DNA of 64,000 nucleotides from Flavobacterium sp. UBA5153 (GCA_002413745.1 DHXP01000070.1:48823-112822), one strand, 5' to 3'. Positions 44,293-53,372 are shown, numbered from the stretch's first letter. Notes: generated from the sequence alone by a model not told the origin. Numbers and translations: made by a program.

Positions 44293-44490
44293 TAAAGTTA
44301 TGGTTCGAATCCGTCCCGAAAGCTTTCGGAAGATGCCTCTAAAACCTTCAAGGAAACTTGAGGGTTTTTTTATATTTGTCATTCTGACGTAGGAAGAATC
44401 TAAAAAATTAGGTAAAGTTATGGTTCGAATCCGTCCCGAAAGCTTTCGGGAGATGCGGATGAAACCTTCAAGGAAACTTGGAGGTTATTT
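44293..44490. repeat. Two 120-bp spaced copies of a tRNA-Cys 3'-end-like fragment
   Basis: Units at 44293-44370 and 44413-44490 share TAAAGTTATGGTTCGAAT, the palindrome CCCGAAAGCTTTCGG, AGATGC and an ACCTTCAAGGAAACTTG hairpin. The GGTTCGAATCC and (first unit) GATGCCTC parts match the T-arm and 3' end of the adjacent tRNA-Cys, but the two are separated by the inserted palindrome. Each unit ends in a terminator-like hairpin (for example 44345-44371). The 5' parts of a tRNA are absent. Confidence 0.75.
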
Positions 44491-44638
44491 TAGTTTAATT
44501 TAAAAAAAAAGGTGATTTTTTGTTTATGAACCATTTCTAAATTTAGAATATAAAATTTAATAGCTTTTTTGTTTTTTAATAGTAGTGGAATTTTCCGTTA
44601 TAACATAATTTTAGCAATATTTATACGGTGTAGGTAGT

Positions 44639-45031
44639 TTATTTAATTATTATCCTTTCATCTAATACAACTTCTGTAAGCCCACCATATCCAAATTTAA
44701 CCTTAACTTTTTTGTCTTCAAGATATTCCAAAATAACTTCTTTGTTTACAGATAAATCAGAAAAGTGTTTTGGTATTCTAGTTTTTGATTCTTTTACTAT
44801 AACAAATAGCATATATACTGACCAACCAAAAGAACCAATTCCAATTTGTTCAAACGCAATATTTAACTTATCTGCAAATTGATTGACAATTGCCTGTTTT
44901 GTTTTCTTTCCTATTTTAGGATCATAAGGGTTCCAATAATGATTCCAAATCTCTCTTTTTGATTCAAACGGAAGTTGTTTCCATTCATCAAAAGTGAAAT
45001 CTAGTTCGATATTAATTTTATTATTCTTCAT
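44639..45031 (-). CDS. Conserved or orphan protein of unknown function
   Basis: A 130-residue protein with no motif that I recognise. The first half is rich in Trp, Lys and acidic residues (FTFDEWKQLPFESKREIWNHYWNPYD), the second has hydrophobic beta-like stretches (FGWSVYMLFVIVKESK). No signal peptide. Surrounded by AT-rich intergenic DNA and standing between the tRNA repeats and a LysE-type gene; its low GC content and isolation fit a recently acquired or lineage-restricted gene. Functional guesswork would be unsupported. Confidence 0.6.
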   Translation of the reverse strand: MKNNKINIELDFTFDEWKQLPFESKREIWNHYWNPYDPKIGKKTKQAIVNQFADKLNIAFEQIGIGSFGWSVYMLFVIVKESKTRIPKHFSDLSVNKEVILEYLEDKKVKVKFGYGGLTEVVLDERIIIK

Positions 45032-45085
45032 TTTTATTACCTACAAATCAAAATACACACAAGTTTATAGTTATTATTCTTATAA

Positions 45086-45763
45086 CTATTTATCTATTTT
45101 TTCCAAAACGTGTTTCAACTTCTCTTTTTCCTTTGGAAACCAACCTTGAGTAATTAAAACAACCCCAAAAACCATTAAAACAATACTTATTCCTTTCTTT
45201 ATTTTAAAAATGTTTGTCGGTGTCATTTTAGTTTTTAATTGCTTGGCTAATATTATTTTGATACAATCAACAAATAAATAGGAAAGAATCACGGTTGTAA
45301 AAAAGGTCATCATTCTAGAGGTTTGCATTTCTAGTTTTGGACCGATGGAAATAATAATTGCCAACCAAAACCCAAGAACTCCTATATTGATTATATTTAA
45401 AAAAAATCCTTTAACAAAAAGACTTGCATAGTTTTTCCTGATAATTTCCTGGTCTATAACTTTGGTGTTGATTTTATTTTCCTTGCTTAAGCTGATAAAA
45501 GAAATTACTCCATAAGCCAACATCAATATTCCACCAAACATAAAAAGGGCCGAGTTGTCTTTTAAACTTTTTATTAATCTATAACTTCCTAAATAAGCAA
45601 TGGTAATAAAAACAATATCACCTAATATAACACCTAAATCGAATACTAAAGCCGCTCTAAATCCTTTTATAATACTTGTTTCCAGTAATATAAAAAAAAC
45701 AGGACCTATCATGAAACTTAAAAAAATTCCCCACGGAATTCCTGATAAAATATCGTTTATCAT
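45086..45763 (-). CDS. LysE/RhtB-type amino-acid exporter
   Basis: A 225-residue inner-membrane transporter with six predicted transmembrane helices. The family start IPWGIFLSFMIGPVFFILLETSIIKGFRAALVFDLGVILGD fits the LysE/RhtB signature (GPxxxxxxxxxxxxGxxxAxxxxxGxxxGD). Members export amino acids or similar small compounds; the substrate is not predictable. Single gene, 323 bases downstream of the GIN-domain gene start and not obviously in its operon. Confidence 0.85.
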   Translation of the reverse strand: MINDILSGIPWGIFLSFMIGPVFFILLETSIIKGFRAALVFDLGVILGDIVFITIAYLGSYRLIKSLKDNSALFMFGGILMLAYGVISFISLSKENKINTKVIDQEIIRKNYASLFVKGFFLNIINIGVLGFWLAIIISIGPKLEMQTSRMMTFFTTVILSYLFVDCIKIILAKQLKTKMTPTNIFKIKKGISIVLMVFGVVLITQGWFPKEKEKLKHVLEKIDK

Positions 45764-45803
45764 TGAAAATAAAATTTATTAAAAATAGAAATACAATCAA
45801 ATA

Positions 45804-46472
45804 CTATTGTTTTTCCCTAATTGTTCCCCCTAAAATTGTTTTCTGGTTGATCTGTTTTGGTTTTCCATAAATATCTATGGAACCACCGGCTTTCACTTTT
45901 GCATCCACCAATAAAGTGGCATAAACTTCTGCTTGCCCTCCGGCTGAAACGGTTATCGATGTTTGTGAAGTATGTAATTCTTTCCCTTTAAAAACCCCGC
46001 CTGAAGAAACAATACAGTTCTGATTGGTCGCATTACCCGATAATTCAATTATTCCGCCGGAAACTGCTCTTACATTTGCTTTCTCGACATCTAAAACTAC
46101 ATTTATTTCTGATCCTTCACTGGCATCTAAATCAATCGATGTTTGCTTAAAAGTTTTGTCACTTGAAACATAACTTCCTTCATTGGCTTCAATAGTTTCT
46201 ATTTTTTTGAAATATAATTTAATGACAATATCGTCGCCAGACAATAATTTTGGAAAAGGCATTCTTAATTTTAATTCTCCATTTTTATTCACAACTTCAA
46301 CTTCATTTTCTCTGTTTCCCGTGATAATTATTTTATTTTCTGAGGATGAAATTAATTTCACGTTGAGTTTGTCAAATACTTTAACGGAATCAAAATCACC
46401 AAGATCTCTTGTGACTTGGGCGAATGTAACTTGGGCCAATAGTACGATCGCTATAACTAATACGTTTTTCAT
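45804..46472 (-). CDS. DUF2807 (head GIN domain) secreted protein
   Basis: A 222-residue secreted protein with a cleavable signal (MKNVLVIAIVLLAQVTFAQ). The mature part is a right-handed beta-helix-like fold of the DUF2807/GIN family, seen in the alternating glycine and asparagine-rich strands (IEANEGSYVSSDKTFKQ..., VSSGGVFKGKELHTSQTSI..., GGSIDIYGKPKQINQKT). Members are common in Bacteroidota envelopes, function unknown. Located just after rnr on the same strand (9 bases between them), so likely co-transcribed. Confidence 0.85.
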   Translation of the reverse strand: MKNVLVIAIVLLAQVTFAQVTRDLGDFDSVKVFDKLNVKLISSSENKIIITGNRENEVEVVNKNGELKLRMPFPKLLSGDDIVIKLYFKKIETIEANEGSYVSSDKTFKQTSIDLDASEGSEINVVLDVEKANVRAVSGGIIELSGNATNQNCIVSSGGVFKGKELHTSQTSITVSAGGQAEVYATLLVDAKVKAGGSIDIYGKPKQINQKTILGGTIREKQ

Positions 46473-46481
46473 TTTTTTTAT

Positions 46482-48662
46482 TTATTCGTTTCTTCTGATA
46501 AAATTAAAATCCAATTGTTTCTTCACTAAATCGGCATTTTTTACTTTAACGTAAATTTCGTCGCCTAATTGTAATAAAGCTTTAGTTGTTGCTCCAACCA
46601 ATGCATATTGTTTTTCGTCAAAAGTATAATAATCGTCTTTAATTTCCCTAATTCGAATCATTCCTTCGCATTTATTTTCGATAATTTCCACAAAAATTCC
46701 CCATTCGGTTACTCCGGAAATTACACCTAAAAATTCCTGATCATTGTGATTCTGCATGTATTTTACCTGCATATATTTGATGGAATCACGTTCGGCATTG
46801 GTTGCCAAGCCTTCCATAGTGGAGGAATGTAAACATTTAACTTCATACTTTTCTTCATCAACAGATTTTCCTCCGTCGAGATAAAATTGCAATAATCGAT
46901 GCACCATTACGTCTGGATAACGACGAATTGGAGAAGTAAAATGACTATAATAATCAAATGCTAATCCATAATGTCCAATATTATCAGTGGAATATTTGGC
47001 TTTACTCATTGTTCTAATTGCAAGAGTATCTATTAAATTTTGCTCTTTTTTTCCAACAACATCACTCAATAAAGCATTCAAGGATTTTGAAATATCTCCT
47101 TTATTTCTGAAATCTATTTTGTAACCAAATTTTGCAATCACAGTTTGCATCGCAATTAATTTATCTTCATTAGGTTCATCGTGAATACGATAAATAAAAG
47201 TTTTCTTTTGTTTTCCAATGTATTCCGCCACTTTTTTATTGGCCAAAAGCATAAATTCTTCAATCAAATGATTAGCATCTTTTGATATTTTAAAATAAAC
47301 TCCCTCTGGTTCGCCTTCCTTGTCTAAATTGAATTTTACTTCTACTTTATCAAATGAAATGGCACCATTATTCATCCTGTCTCTTCTTAAAATCTTGGCT
47401 AATTGATCTAATTTTAAGGTCGCAGCGACAATTTCTGAAGGAACTTGATAAGAACTTCCTATGATGGAAATTTCCTCAGGAATTGTATCTCCTTTGGTTT
47501 CTATAATATGTTGGGTTTCTTCGTATGAAAATCGTTGATCTGAAAAAATTACCGTTCTACCGAACCATTGATTCACTACTTGAGTTTTTTCGTTGATTTC
47601 AAATATTGCCGAAAAAGTATATTTTTCTTCATGCGGTCTTAATGAACAAGCATAATTTGACAAAACTTCCGGTAACATTGGCACGACTCTATCCACTAAA
47701 TATACCGAAGTTGCTCGTTGATAAGCTTCATCATCCAGAATTGTTCCTTCTTCGAGATAATAAGAAACATCGGCAATATGGACTCCAATTTCGTAATTTC
47801 CATTTTCTAATTTTTTGAAAGACAAGGCATCATCAAAATCTTTAGCATCTTTTGGATCAATCGTGAAAGTCAAAGTATCACGCATATCACGACGATTTTT
47901 AATCTCGCTTTCGTTTATTGTTGTGTCAATTTTTTGCGCATAAACTTCTACTTCTACCGGAAATTCTGCAGGTAAACCATATTCTGCCAAGATAGCGTGA
48001 ATTTCAGTATCGTGTTCACCAGGTTTTCCTAATACTTTAATTACAGCTCCAAAAGGACTATCGGCTTTTTTAGGCCAATCTTCTATATGAACTAATACAA
48101 CGTCTCCTTGTTCAGCCTCGCCTAATTTATCTTTTGGAATAAAAATATCGGTGTACATTTTTGGGTTGGCAGTCGAAACAAAAGCAAAATTCTTTTGAAT
48201 ATCAATTACTCCAACAAAATCTGTCTTTTTCCTTTCAACAACTTCAATAACTTCACCTTCAGGTCTTCTTCCTTTTCTTCTATTGTAAACATAAACTTTT
48301 ACCGTGTCTTTGTCTAAAGCACGGTTTAAATTATTGGTTGGAATAAATACGTCTTCATCTAATTCAGGACAAACAAAATAAGCGGTTTTTCGACCAGTCA
48401 TATCAATAGTTCCTTCGTAGTAATCTTGACTGATTGCTTTTACAAGATATTTTCCAGGTTCGGTTTCTACAACCTTTTTATTGGAAGCGAGAATTTTTAA
48501 ATCTCTAATAATTTCATTTCTACTTTTAGTGTCATCTAAATCTAAAATAGCTGCTATTTGCTTATAATTAAACGCTTTATTGGCATTTTTAGCTAATATT
48601 TTTATAATTTTATCAGAGAAATCTTTCTCTTTTTTTTCGGGTTTTCTCAGTTTTTTACTCAT
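46482..48662 (-). CDS. rnr: Ribonuclease R
   Basis: A 726-residue 3'-5' exoribonuclease degrading structured RNA. It has an N-terminal winged-helix region (about 20-65), cold-shock domains, the RNB catalytic domain with the metal-binding aspartates in DPKDAKDFDDAL (residues about 272-283), and a C-terminal S1 domain (LGVISGVTEWGIFVEIIENKCEGMIRI). The lysine-rich tail of E. coli RNase R is absent. It lies at the left edge of the strand-switch region. A minus-strand TAAATTTG at 48702 may be its promoter. Confidence 0.96.
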   Translation of the reverse strand: MSKKLRKPEKKEKDFSDKIIKILAKNANKAFNYKQIAAILDLDDTKSRNEIIRDLKILASNKKVVETEPGKYLVKAISQDYYEGTIDMTGRKTAYFVCPELDEDVFIPTNNLNRALDKDTVKVYVYNRRKGRRPEGEVIEVVERKKTDFVGVIDIQKNFAFVSTANPKMYTDIFIPKDKLGEAEQGDVVLVHIEDWPKKADSPFGAVIKVLGKPGEHDTEIHAILAEYGLPAEFPVEVEVYAQKIDTTINESEIKNRRDMRDTLTFTIDPKDAKDFDDALSFKKLENGNYEIGVHIADVSYYLEEGTILDDEAYQRATSVYLVDRVVPMLPEVLSNYACSLRPHEEKYTFSAIFEINEKTQVVNQWFGRTVIFSDQRFSYEETQHIIETKGDTIPEEISIIGSSYQVPSEIVAATLKLDQLAKILRRDRMNNGAISFDKVEVKFNLDKEGEPEGVYFKISKDANHLIEEFMLLANKKVAEYIGKQKKTFIYRIHDEPNEDKLIAMQTVIAKFGYKIDFRNKGDISKSLNALLSDVVGKKEQNLIDTLAIRTMSKAKYSTDNIGHYGLAFDYYSHFTSPIRRYPDVMVHRLLQFYLDGGKSVDEEKYEVKCLHSSTMEGLATNAERDSIKYMQVKYMQNHNDQEFLGVISGVTEWGIFVEIIENKCEGMIRIREIKDDYYTFDEKQYALVGATTKALLQLGDEIYVKVKNADLVKKQLDFNFIRRNE

Positions 48663-48701
48663 AAATCTTTTCTTAAAAGTCTAAAATTACGAATAAGATT
48701 T

Positions 48702-48709
48702 CAAATTTA
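48702..48709 (-). promoter_or_regulatory. Possible -7 element of rnr
   Basis: The minus strand reads TAAATTTG, an exact TAnnTTTG match 39 bases before the rnr start. No clear -33 partner. Confidence 0.4.
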
Positions 48710-48770
48710 GTATTTAGAATTTCAGATTTATTAAAAATATAACTTTTGTATCTTTATAAAAATAAAAAAA

Positions 48771-49004
48771 ATGGAAGAATTTAAAACCATAGCCATATTC
48801 AATTACATGCATGAAATCGTGATTCTAAAACATCTATTGGAACAAGAAGAAATTCAATACTTTTTCGAAAATGAAATGATGTCTTCGATTGCTCCATTTT
48901 ATTCCAATGCATTGGGTGGAATTAAAATGAAAATTCATCCCAATGATTTCGAGAGGGTTCAAAACATATTAGATGAATTAAATAATAATTTAAAAATTGT
49001 TTAA
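48771..49004 (+). CDS. DUF2007-like small protein
   Basis: A 77-residue protein of the DUF2007 type, common in Bacteroidota, with the pattern KTIAIFNYMHEIVILKHLLEQEEIQYFFENE, then the loop GGIKMKIHPNDFERVQNILDEL. The fold is likely a small ACT-like alpha/beta unit that might bind a small ligand or a partner protein; function is unknown. It is divergent from rnr and lies just to the left of the AT-rich region. Confidence 0.8.
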   Translation: MEEFKTIAIFNYMHEIVILKHLLEQEEIQYFFENEMMSSIAPFYSNALGGIKMKIHPNDFERVQNILDELNNNLKIV

Positions 49005-49626
49005 AAATTCTAAAGTTGTCAACATCTATTAAAAACAACAAAAAGAAAAAGGAAATTTAAATTAATTTTTAATGGTTATTATAGCGTGTTAATAGTTACA
49101 ATAACTTTATTTTTAAAACAGTTATTTTAAAGTTAGATGTTTTTATATTGATTTGTTAACATAGTTATTTTAGGTTAAAAGGTTTATTTTAAAGTAATTT
49201 TAAAAAATAATGAACAGTTGTTAATAATTATAAAAACATTGGTTTTGTAAATAAGTTTACTATTAAATTTTTGTTAACAACATCACTTTTTTTACCTATA
49301 ACTATTCCATAAATTCACCAAACTAAATTTGTTTATTTCATTCCCATTTTGGATTACGTTTTTATTTAATACAAACGAGAAATACTTCTAATTTTCTATC
49401 TAAAGTTATAAACATTTAATGTTAATTTAAAGTTACCTGATTATCAAGTATTTATAAAAGGCTATTAACATTACATTATATTAATAATTTAGTTACAATA
49501 GAGCCATTAATTTAAATATTTTTATAAAAATTATTGATAATCTAGCAGTTATATATTTAATTTAAAAAAATTAAAAATCCACAATTCTTTCAGTAAATTT
49601 GCAGTACATAATTTAATAAAAATATA
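49005..49626. other. 622-bp gene-free AT-rich region, candidate replication origin
   Basis: By hand count 49021-49620 is about 18% GC (106 of 600), far below the coding neighbours. TAAAGTTA occurs at 49128-49135, 49401-49408 and 49428-49435, in inverted form at 49102-49109, with one-mismatch forms at 49011 and 49190. TGTTAACA occurs at 49154-49161 and 49272-49279. No exact TTATCCACA DnaA box is present. It lies at the switch between leftward genes and rightward genes, 16 kb from the parS cluster. An alternative is a long regulatory region for rpiB. Confidence 0.4.
49594..49601 (+). promoter_or_regulatory. Likely -7 promoter element of rpiB
   Basis: TAAATTTG fits TAnnTTTG, 25 bases before the rpiB start, at the right edge of the AT-rich region. 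Confidence 0.5.
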
Positions 49627-50055
49627 ATGAAAATCTCCATAGGAAACGATCATGCAGGACCAGATTATAAAAAAGCAATTGTAGCGATGCTTCAATCAAA
49701 AGGACACGAAGTAATTAATTACGGTACTGACACAATAGATAGTGTTGATTATCCTGATTTTGGTCATGCTGTTGCTAAAGATGTTTCGGAAGGAAAAGTT
49801 AGTTTTGGAATTGTAATTTGCGGAAGTGGAAACGGAATAGCAATGACGGTGAATAAACACCCAAAAGTGCGTGCGGCTTTATGTTGGATAAAAGAAATTG
49901 CCACCTTGGCTCGCCAACATAATGATGCCAACATAATTAGTATTCCAGCGCGCTATACTTCGATTCCACAAGCTGTAGAAATGGTGGAAACTTTCCTTAC
50001 TACTGAATTTGAAGGAGGAAGACATCAAAACAGGGTTAATAAAATTAGTTGTTAA
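49627..50055 (+). CDS. rpiB: Ribose-5-phosphate isomerase B
   Basis: A 142-residue LacA/RpiB-type isomerase interconverting ribose 5-phosphate and ribulose 5-phosphate in the pentose phosphate pathway. Conserved blocks are ISIGNDHAGPDYK, DYPDFGHAVAKDV, ICGSGNGIAMTVNKHPKVRAALC (with the catalytic Cys in ICGSGNG) and the C-terminal FEGGRHQNRVNKI. Length fits. The CDF transporter gene begins six bases after its stop in the same reading frame. Confidence 0.95.
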   Translation: MKISIGNDHAGPDYKKAIVAMLQSKGHEVINYGTDTIDSVDYPDFGHAVAKDVSEGKVSFGIVICGSGNGIAMTVNKHPKVRAALCWIKEIATLARQHNDANIISIPARYTSIPQAVEMVETFLTTEFEGGRHQNRVNKISC

Positions 50056-50061
50056 TATATT

Positions 50062-50970
50062 TTGGGAAACAATCATAGCCACAGTCACAAACACGAAGTA
50101 CAAGGTAAAAACCTGTTATTTTCAATTTTTTTAAATATTGTAATCACTATTGCCCAAGTTATTGGCGGAATTCTTTCGGGAAGTTTGGCTTTAATTTCCG
50201 ATGCTTTACATAATTTTTCAGATGTACTTTCTTTGGTTTTTAGCTATATCGCTCATAAATTATCCAAGAAAAAAGCATCTGTCAATCAAACTTTTGGGTA
50301 CAAACGAGCGGAACTTATTGCCGCTTTTGTAAATGCCATGACGTTAATAATTGTTGCTTTATTTTTAATTTATGGAGCTACCGAACGTTTTTTCAATCCA
50401 CATAAAATTGCATCTGAATTAGTAATTTGGCTTTCACTTTTAGGAATCATAGTAAATGGTTTGTCTGTTTTAATTTTAAAAAGTGACGCAGACAAAAACC
50501 TGAACATGAAATCCGCTTATTTGCATTTGTTTACAGATATGTTGGCTTCGGTCGCGGTTTTAATTGGCGGATTGTTAATGAAATATTTTCAATGGTATTG
50601 GGTTGATAGTGTAATGACGTTGATTATTGCCATTTATTTGATAGTTGTAGGTGTTGATTTACTTATAAAATCTACACAAATGCTGATGCTTTTTACACCT
50701 AGCCATATTGAAATAAAAGAAATTGTTAGAGAAGTACATAAAATTCCAGGCATAGGTAAATTACACCATATTCACGTTTGGTATCTCAACGAAGAAGAAT
50801 TACATCTCGAAGCGCATTTAGACTGTCTTGAAGATATAAAAATGTCTGAATTCAATGAAATGCTACACAAGGTGGAATATGTTTTATTAGATAAATTCCA
50901 AATTAATCACGTTAATATTCAACCTGAATACAATAAAGAGGATCCAATGGATTTTATTGTCCAAGATTAA
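50062..50970 (+). CDS. Cation diffusion facilitator transporter
   Basis: A 302-residue CDF/ZnT-type transporter, exporting Zn(II) or a similar metal. The His-rich N-terminus GNNHSHSHKHE, the metal-binding aspartates in SDALHNFSDV and LHLFTDMLASV, six transmembrane helices and the cytoplasmic C-terminal domain (HIHVWYLNEEELHLEAHLDC) all fit. The only plausible start is TTG at 50062, in frame with rpiB two codons after its stop; there is no ATG nearby. The high His density of the first 12 residues supports translation from there. Likely co-transcribed with rpiB. Confidence 0.88.
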   Translation: MGNNHSHSHKHEVQGKNLLFSIFLNIVITIAQVIGGILSGSLALISDALHNFSDVLSLVFSYIAHKLSKKKASVNQTFGYKRAELIAAFVNAMTLIIVALFLIYGATERFFNPHKIASELVIWLSLLGIIVNGLSVLILKSDADKNLNMKSAYLHLFTDMLASVAVLIGGLLMKYFQWYWVDSVMTLIIAIYLIVVGVDLLIKSTQMLMLFTPSHIEIKEIVREVHKIPGIGKLHHIHVWYLNEEELHLEAHLDCLEDIKMSEFNEMLHKVEYVLLDKFQINHVNIQPEYNKEDPMDFIVQD

Positions 50971-50985
50971 CGTCAAAATAAAATA

Positions 50986-53109
50986 ATGACCAACATACAA
51001 TTCATATCCAAAACCGTTGCTACTTTACCAATAAACATTCAAAACACGGTTCAATTATTACAAGAAGATTGCACAATTCCGTTTATTTCCCGTTATCGAA
51101 AAGACAAAACCGGCAATCTTGACGAGGTTCAAATAGAACAAATTGCTAAACTTCAAAAGGAGTACGAAGTCATCGTAAAACGGAAAGAAGCCATTTTAAA
51201 ATCTATCGAAGAACAAAATGCACTTACACCGGAATTAGATAAAAAAATCCAACAAAGTTTCGATTTACAGGAGTTGGAAGATTTTTATTTGCCCTACAAA
51301 AAGAAGAAAAAAACCCGTGCCGACGTCGCTCGGGAAAACGGATTGGAGCCACTGGCAAAAATCATTATGGCACAAAATAATGATGATGTCGATTTTATTT
51401 CCACCAAATATTTGAACGATAAAGTTCAAAATGAAGACGAAGCTTTGCAAGGCGCAAGAGATATTATCGCCGAATGGATTAACGAAAATATTTATGTTCG
51501 CAAGCAATTGCGCAGACTTTTTCAGCGCAAAGCAACCATCACAACCAAAGTCGTAAAAGCAAAAAGAGACGACGAAAAAGCCCAAAAATTCGACCAATAT
51601 TTCGATTGGTCCGAAAGTTTAAGTAAAACACCATCGCACAGATTATTAGCTATGCTTCGCGCCGAGAACGAAGGTTTTGTCAAAATGAAAATTGAAGTTG
51701 AAAACGAGGAAGCTTTAGATATAATTGATGAACTAATTATCAAAAAGAAAAACAATACAACTCCGCATTTACAACTTGCCATCGAAGACAGTTTCAAAAG
51801 GTTGCTGAATCCGGCAATTTCAAACGAAGCTTTGCAAGAAGCTAAAGCCAAGGCAGACGCCAATTCTATTCAGGTTTTTGCCAATAATTTAGGGCAGTTG
51901 TTACTTGCTCCGCCTTTGGGCGAAAAAAGAATTTTGGCGATTGATCCAGGATTTCGTTCTGGTTGCAAAGTAGTTTGTCTCGACGAAAAAGGGGATTTGT
52001 TGTACAACGAAAACATTTATCCTCATGCGCCACAAAATGAAACGGCAATGGCGATGAAAAAAATTCGTTCGATGGTGAATGCGTATCAAATTGATGCCAT
52101 TTCCATTGGGAACGGAACGGCTTCGAGAGAAACCGAGTTCTTTATCAAGAAAATTGCCTTTGACAAACCAGTTCAGGTTTTTATAGTTTCTGAAGCTGGA
52201 GCATCAGTTTATTCGGCATCAAAAATTGCACGAGAGGAATTTCCAAATTACGACGTGACGGTTCGTGGTTCAGTTTCCATAGGCAGACGACTTTCGGATC
52301 CTTTGGCCGAATTGGTAAAAATCGACCCGAAAGCCATTGGCGTAGGCCAATATCAGCATGACGTGGATCAAACCAAACTTAAAGAAGAATTGGATAATAC
52401 GGTGATTCGTTGCGTGAATTCCGTTGGAATTAACATCAATACGGCGAGCAAACATTTGTTGAGTTATGTGAGTGGAATAGGAGAGAAGCTGGCCGAAAAT
52501 ATTGTGCAATATCGCTCTGAAAACGGTCCTTTTGAAGACCGAAAACAATTGAAAAAAGTGCCAAGATTAGGCGAAAAAGCCTACCAGCAAGGGGCTGCAT
52601 TTATCCGAATTTCGAATGCAAGAAATCCATTAGATAATTCAGCCGTTCACCCCGAAGCGTATGGAATTGTCGAAAAAATGGCAAAGGATTTGAAAGTTTC
52701 CGTGAATGATTTGATTGCCAACAAGGAAAAAACCGCCCTGATAAAACCAGAAAATTATGTCACGCCTGAAATAGGATTATTGGGATTGAAAGACATTATA
52801 AAAGAACTCGAAAAACCAGGATTGGATCCTAGAAAATCGGCAAAAGTTTTTGAATTTGACCCCAATGTAAAAACGATAAAAGATTTGAAAACCGGGATGA
52901 TTTTACCTGGAATTGTCAACAATATCACCAATTTTGGTTGTTTTGTAGATCTTGGAATCAAGGAAAGTGGCTTGGTTCACATTTCGCAACTCAAAGCTGG
53001 TTTTGTGAGTGATGTAAATGAAGTGGTAAAATTACACCAACACGTTCAAGTGAAAGTGACCGAAGTGGATGAGGAAAGAAAACGTATTCAGTTGAGTATG
53101 ATAATTTAA
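50986..53109 (+). CDS. tex: Tex family RNA-binding transcription accessory protein
   Basis: A 707-residue Tex protein. Blocks include FISRYRKDKTGNLDEVQIEQ at the start, LEDFYLPYKKKKKTRADVARENGLEPLA, the YqgF/RNase H-like core (ILAIDPGFRSGCKVVCLDE), the helix-hairpin-helix NTASKHLLSYVSGIGEKLAENIV, and a C-terminal S1 domain (LPGIVNNITNFGCFVDLGIKESGLVHISQL). Tex binds RNA and influences transcription elongation or stress survival. Start ATG 16 bases after the CDF stop, so the three genes may form one unit. A strong terminator follows. Confidence 0.95.
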   Translation: MTNIQFISKTVATLPINIQNTVQLLQEDCTIPFISRYRKDKTGNLDEVQIEQIAKLQKEYEVIVKRKEAILKSIEEQNALTPELDKKIQQSFDLQELEDFYLPYKKKKKTRADVARENGLEPLAKIIMAQNNDDVDFISTKYLNDKVQNEDEALQGARDIIAEWINENIYVRKQLRRLFQRKATITTKVVKAKRDDEKAQKFDQYFDWSESLSKTPSHRLLAMLRAENEGFVKMKIEVENEEALDIIDELIIKKKNNTTPHLQLAIEDSFKRLLNPAISNEALQEAKAKADANSIQVFANNLGQLLLAPPLGEKRILAIDPGFRSGCKVVCLDEKGDLLYNENIYPHAPQNETAMAMKKIRSMVNAYQIDAISIGNGTASRETEFFIKKIAFDKPVQVFIVSEAGASVYSASKIAREEFPNYDVTVRGSVSIGRRLSDPLAELVKIDPKAIGVGQYQHDVDQTKLKEELDNTVIRCVNSVGININTASKHLLSYVSGIGEKLAENIVQYRSENGPFEDRKQLKKVPRLGEKAYQQGAAFIRISNARNPLDNSAVHPEAYGIVEKMAKDLKVSVNDLIANKEKTALIKPENYVTPEIGLLGLKDIIKELEKPGLDPRKSAKVFEFDPNVKTIKDLKTGMILPGIVNNITNFGCFVDLGIKESGLVHISQLKAGFVSDVNEVVKLHQHVQVKVTEVDEERKRIQLSMII

Positions 53110-53115
53110 GATAAA

Positions 53116-53145
53116 AAAAATATCCCGAAATCATCGGGATATTTT
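53116..53145. terminator. Bidirectional terminator between tex and tatA
   Basis: AAAAATATCCCG pairs perfectly with CGGGATATTTTT (53134-53145). It is flanked by A- and T-runs and stops both convergent genes. Confidence 0.9.
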
Positions 53146-53318
53146 TATTTTGTTTCTTCTTCTTTTTTATCAGCTGGCTGATCGTCTTTGGCTGCGTTTT
53201 TGAATTCTTTAATTCCGCTACCCAACCCTTTCATTAATTCTGGAATTTTTTTACCTCCAAAAAGTAATAAAACAACTGCTAATATAACAAGGATTTCAGT
53301 GACACCTAATCTTCCCAT
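53145..53318 (-). CDS. tatA: Twin-arginine translocase subunit TatA
   Basis: A short 57-residue gene, translation starting [20 protein letters not shown]. One transmembrane helix (about 5-20) is followed by the typical [21 protein letters not shown] amphipathic helix and a charged tail ending in KEEETK. This is a TatA/E-type pore-forming subunit of the twin-arginine export system. It is isolated here; tatC is not in the window. The minus-strand TACCTTTG at 53365 is a likely promoter. The identity is clear from the FG hinge. Confidence 0.92.
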   Translation of the reverse strand: MGRLGVTEILVILAVVLLLFGGKKIPELMKGLGSGIKEFKNAAKDDQPADKKEEETK

Positions 53319-53364
53319 AATTGAATAATTTATTGCCGAAGCAAATTTGTAATAAATCTTGTGA

Positions 53365-53372
53365 CAAAGGTA
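53365..53372 (-). promoter_or_regulatory. Likely -7 element of tatA
   Basis: The minus strand reads TACCTTTG, matching TAnnTTTG, 46 bases before the tatA start. No clear -33 element. Confidence 0.4.

Larger units (their letters stand above)
44235..44638. other. Gene-free region downstream of tRNA-Cys
   Basis: About 400 bases without a gene. It holds the tRNA terminator, the two tRNA-like repeat units, and at 44375-44401 a copy of the short dispersed repeat also found before hemH. After 44490 the sequence is featureless AT-rich DNA up to the end of the next minus-strand gene. Confidence 0.6.

Noticed and set aside
44293-44490. The tRNA-like units as complete second and third tRNA genes.
   Set aside because: No acceptor 5' half, D-arm or anticodon arm can be folded; only the T-arm and 3' fragment are present.
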